From positions 1,432 through 13,409 of the forward strand of contig NZ_NPEF01000103.1 in NCBI RefSeq assembly GCF_002811955.1: a stretch of 11,978 nucleotides of DNA, read 5' to 3'. Positions 11,969-11,978 of the stretch are shown in pieces. The DNA comes from Leptospira ellisii (GTDB lineage Bacteria; Spirochaetota; Leptospiria; Leptospirales; Leptospiraceae). Made by a program: the position numbers and the translations under genes. Position 1 is the stretch's first letter, and each line of letters starts with the position of its first letter. The notes below the pieces were generated by a model. The model worked only from the letters and a program-made list of their open reading frames with translations. It searched no databases and was not told where the DNA came from.

Positions 11969-11978
11969 ATGAGATTTT
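11969..11978 (+). CDS. 5' end of the next structural gene (partial)
   Basis: An ATG directly follows the TAG of the portal gene, and only three codons (Met-Arg-Phe) are in the window. The stop-start contact (TAGATG) is the coupling style seen elsewhere here. After a portal, a head morphogenesis, protease/scaffold or minor capsid gene is expected, but the sequence is too short to tell. Confidence 0.4.

Overview
The window looks like the early-to-late junction of a tailed double-stranded DNA phage or prophage. It runs from a repressor/operator region, through recombination and replication genes and a block of small accessory genes, into the DNA-packaging genes (small terminase, large terminase, portal). 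No host gene, tRNA, rRNA, integrase, IS element or CRISPR array is visible. The moderately low G+C, A/T-rich codon choice, frequent TTG/GTG starts and general protein style fit a spirochaete host such as Leptospira. That is an impression from sequence style, not a proof.

Layout: (1) 1-643: the last codons of one small gene, a complete 58-codon plus-strand gene, and a minus-strand XRE-type repressor. (2) 644-947: the control region, with a rightward promoter, a perfect palindromic operator between its -35 and -10, and a strong intrinsic terminator in the leader. (3) 948-3928: an early operon with a short helical protein, a Red-beta (Bet) family annealing protein, a small basic protein, a CxC/CxxC protein and a winged-helix replication initiator. 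The initiator gene contains six iteron-like dyad repeats (mostly 21 bp apart) followed by an A-rich purine strand. This is the layout of the lambda O/ori module, and it is the most interesting structure here. (4) 3925-5335: five small, mostly unrecognised, translationally coupled genes, including a two-helix membrane peptide and a MerR-like helix-turn-helix protein. (5) 5336-5435: a gap with a likely second promoter. (6) 5436-8461: a DUF6908-like protein, a small helical protein, a DUF488 protein, a putative antirestriction 'adenine methyltransferase' fused to a GNAT/Mom-like half, and a ParB-like protein. This looks like a DNA-modification or antirestriction cassette. (7) 8454-11968: small terminase, large terminase (ATPase plus nuclease), a 140-bp gap with a tiny ORF, and a portal protein. 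The next gene starts at 11969.

Almost all plus-strand genes overlap by ATGA, TAATG or a few bases, so they are probably two long polycistronic units. Working model: the repressor shuts the rightward promoter. On derepression, read-through of the leader terminator expresses Bet and the initiator, which opens its own internal origin. A later unit then expresses the DNA-modification cassette together with the packaging genes, so modified genomes could be made just before packaging.
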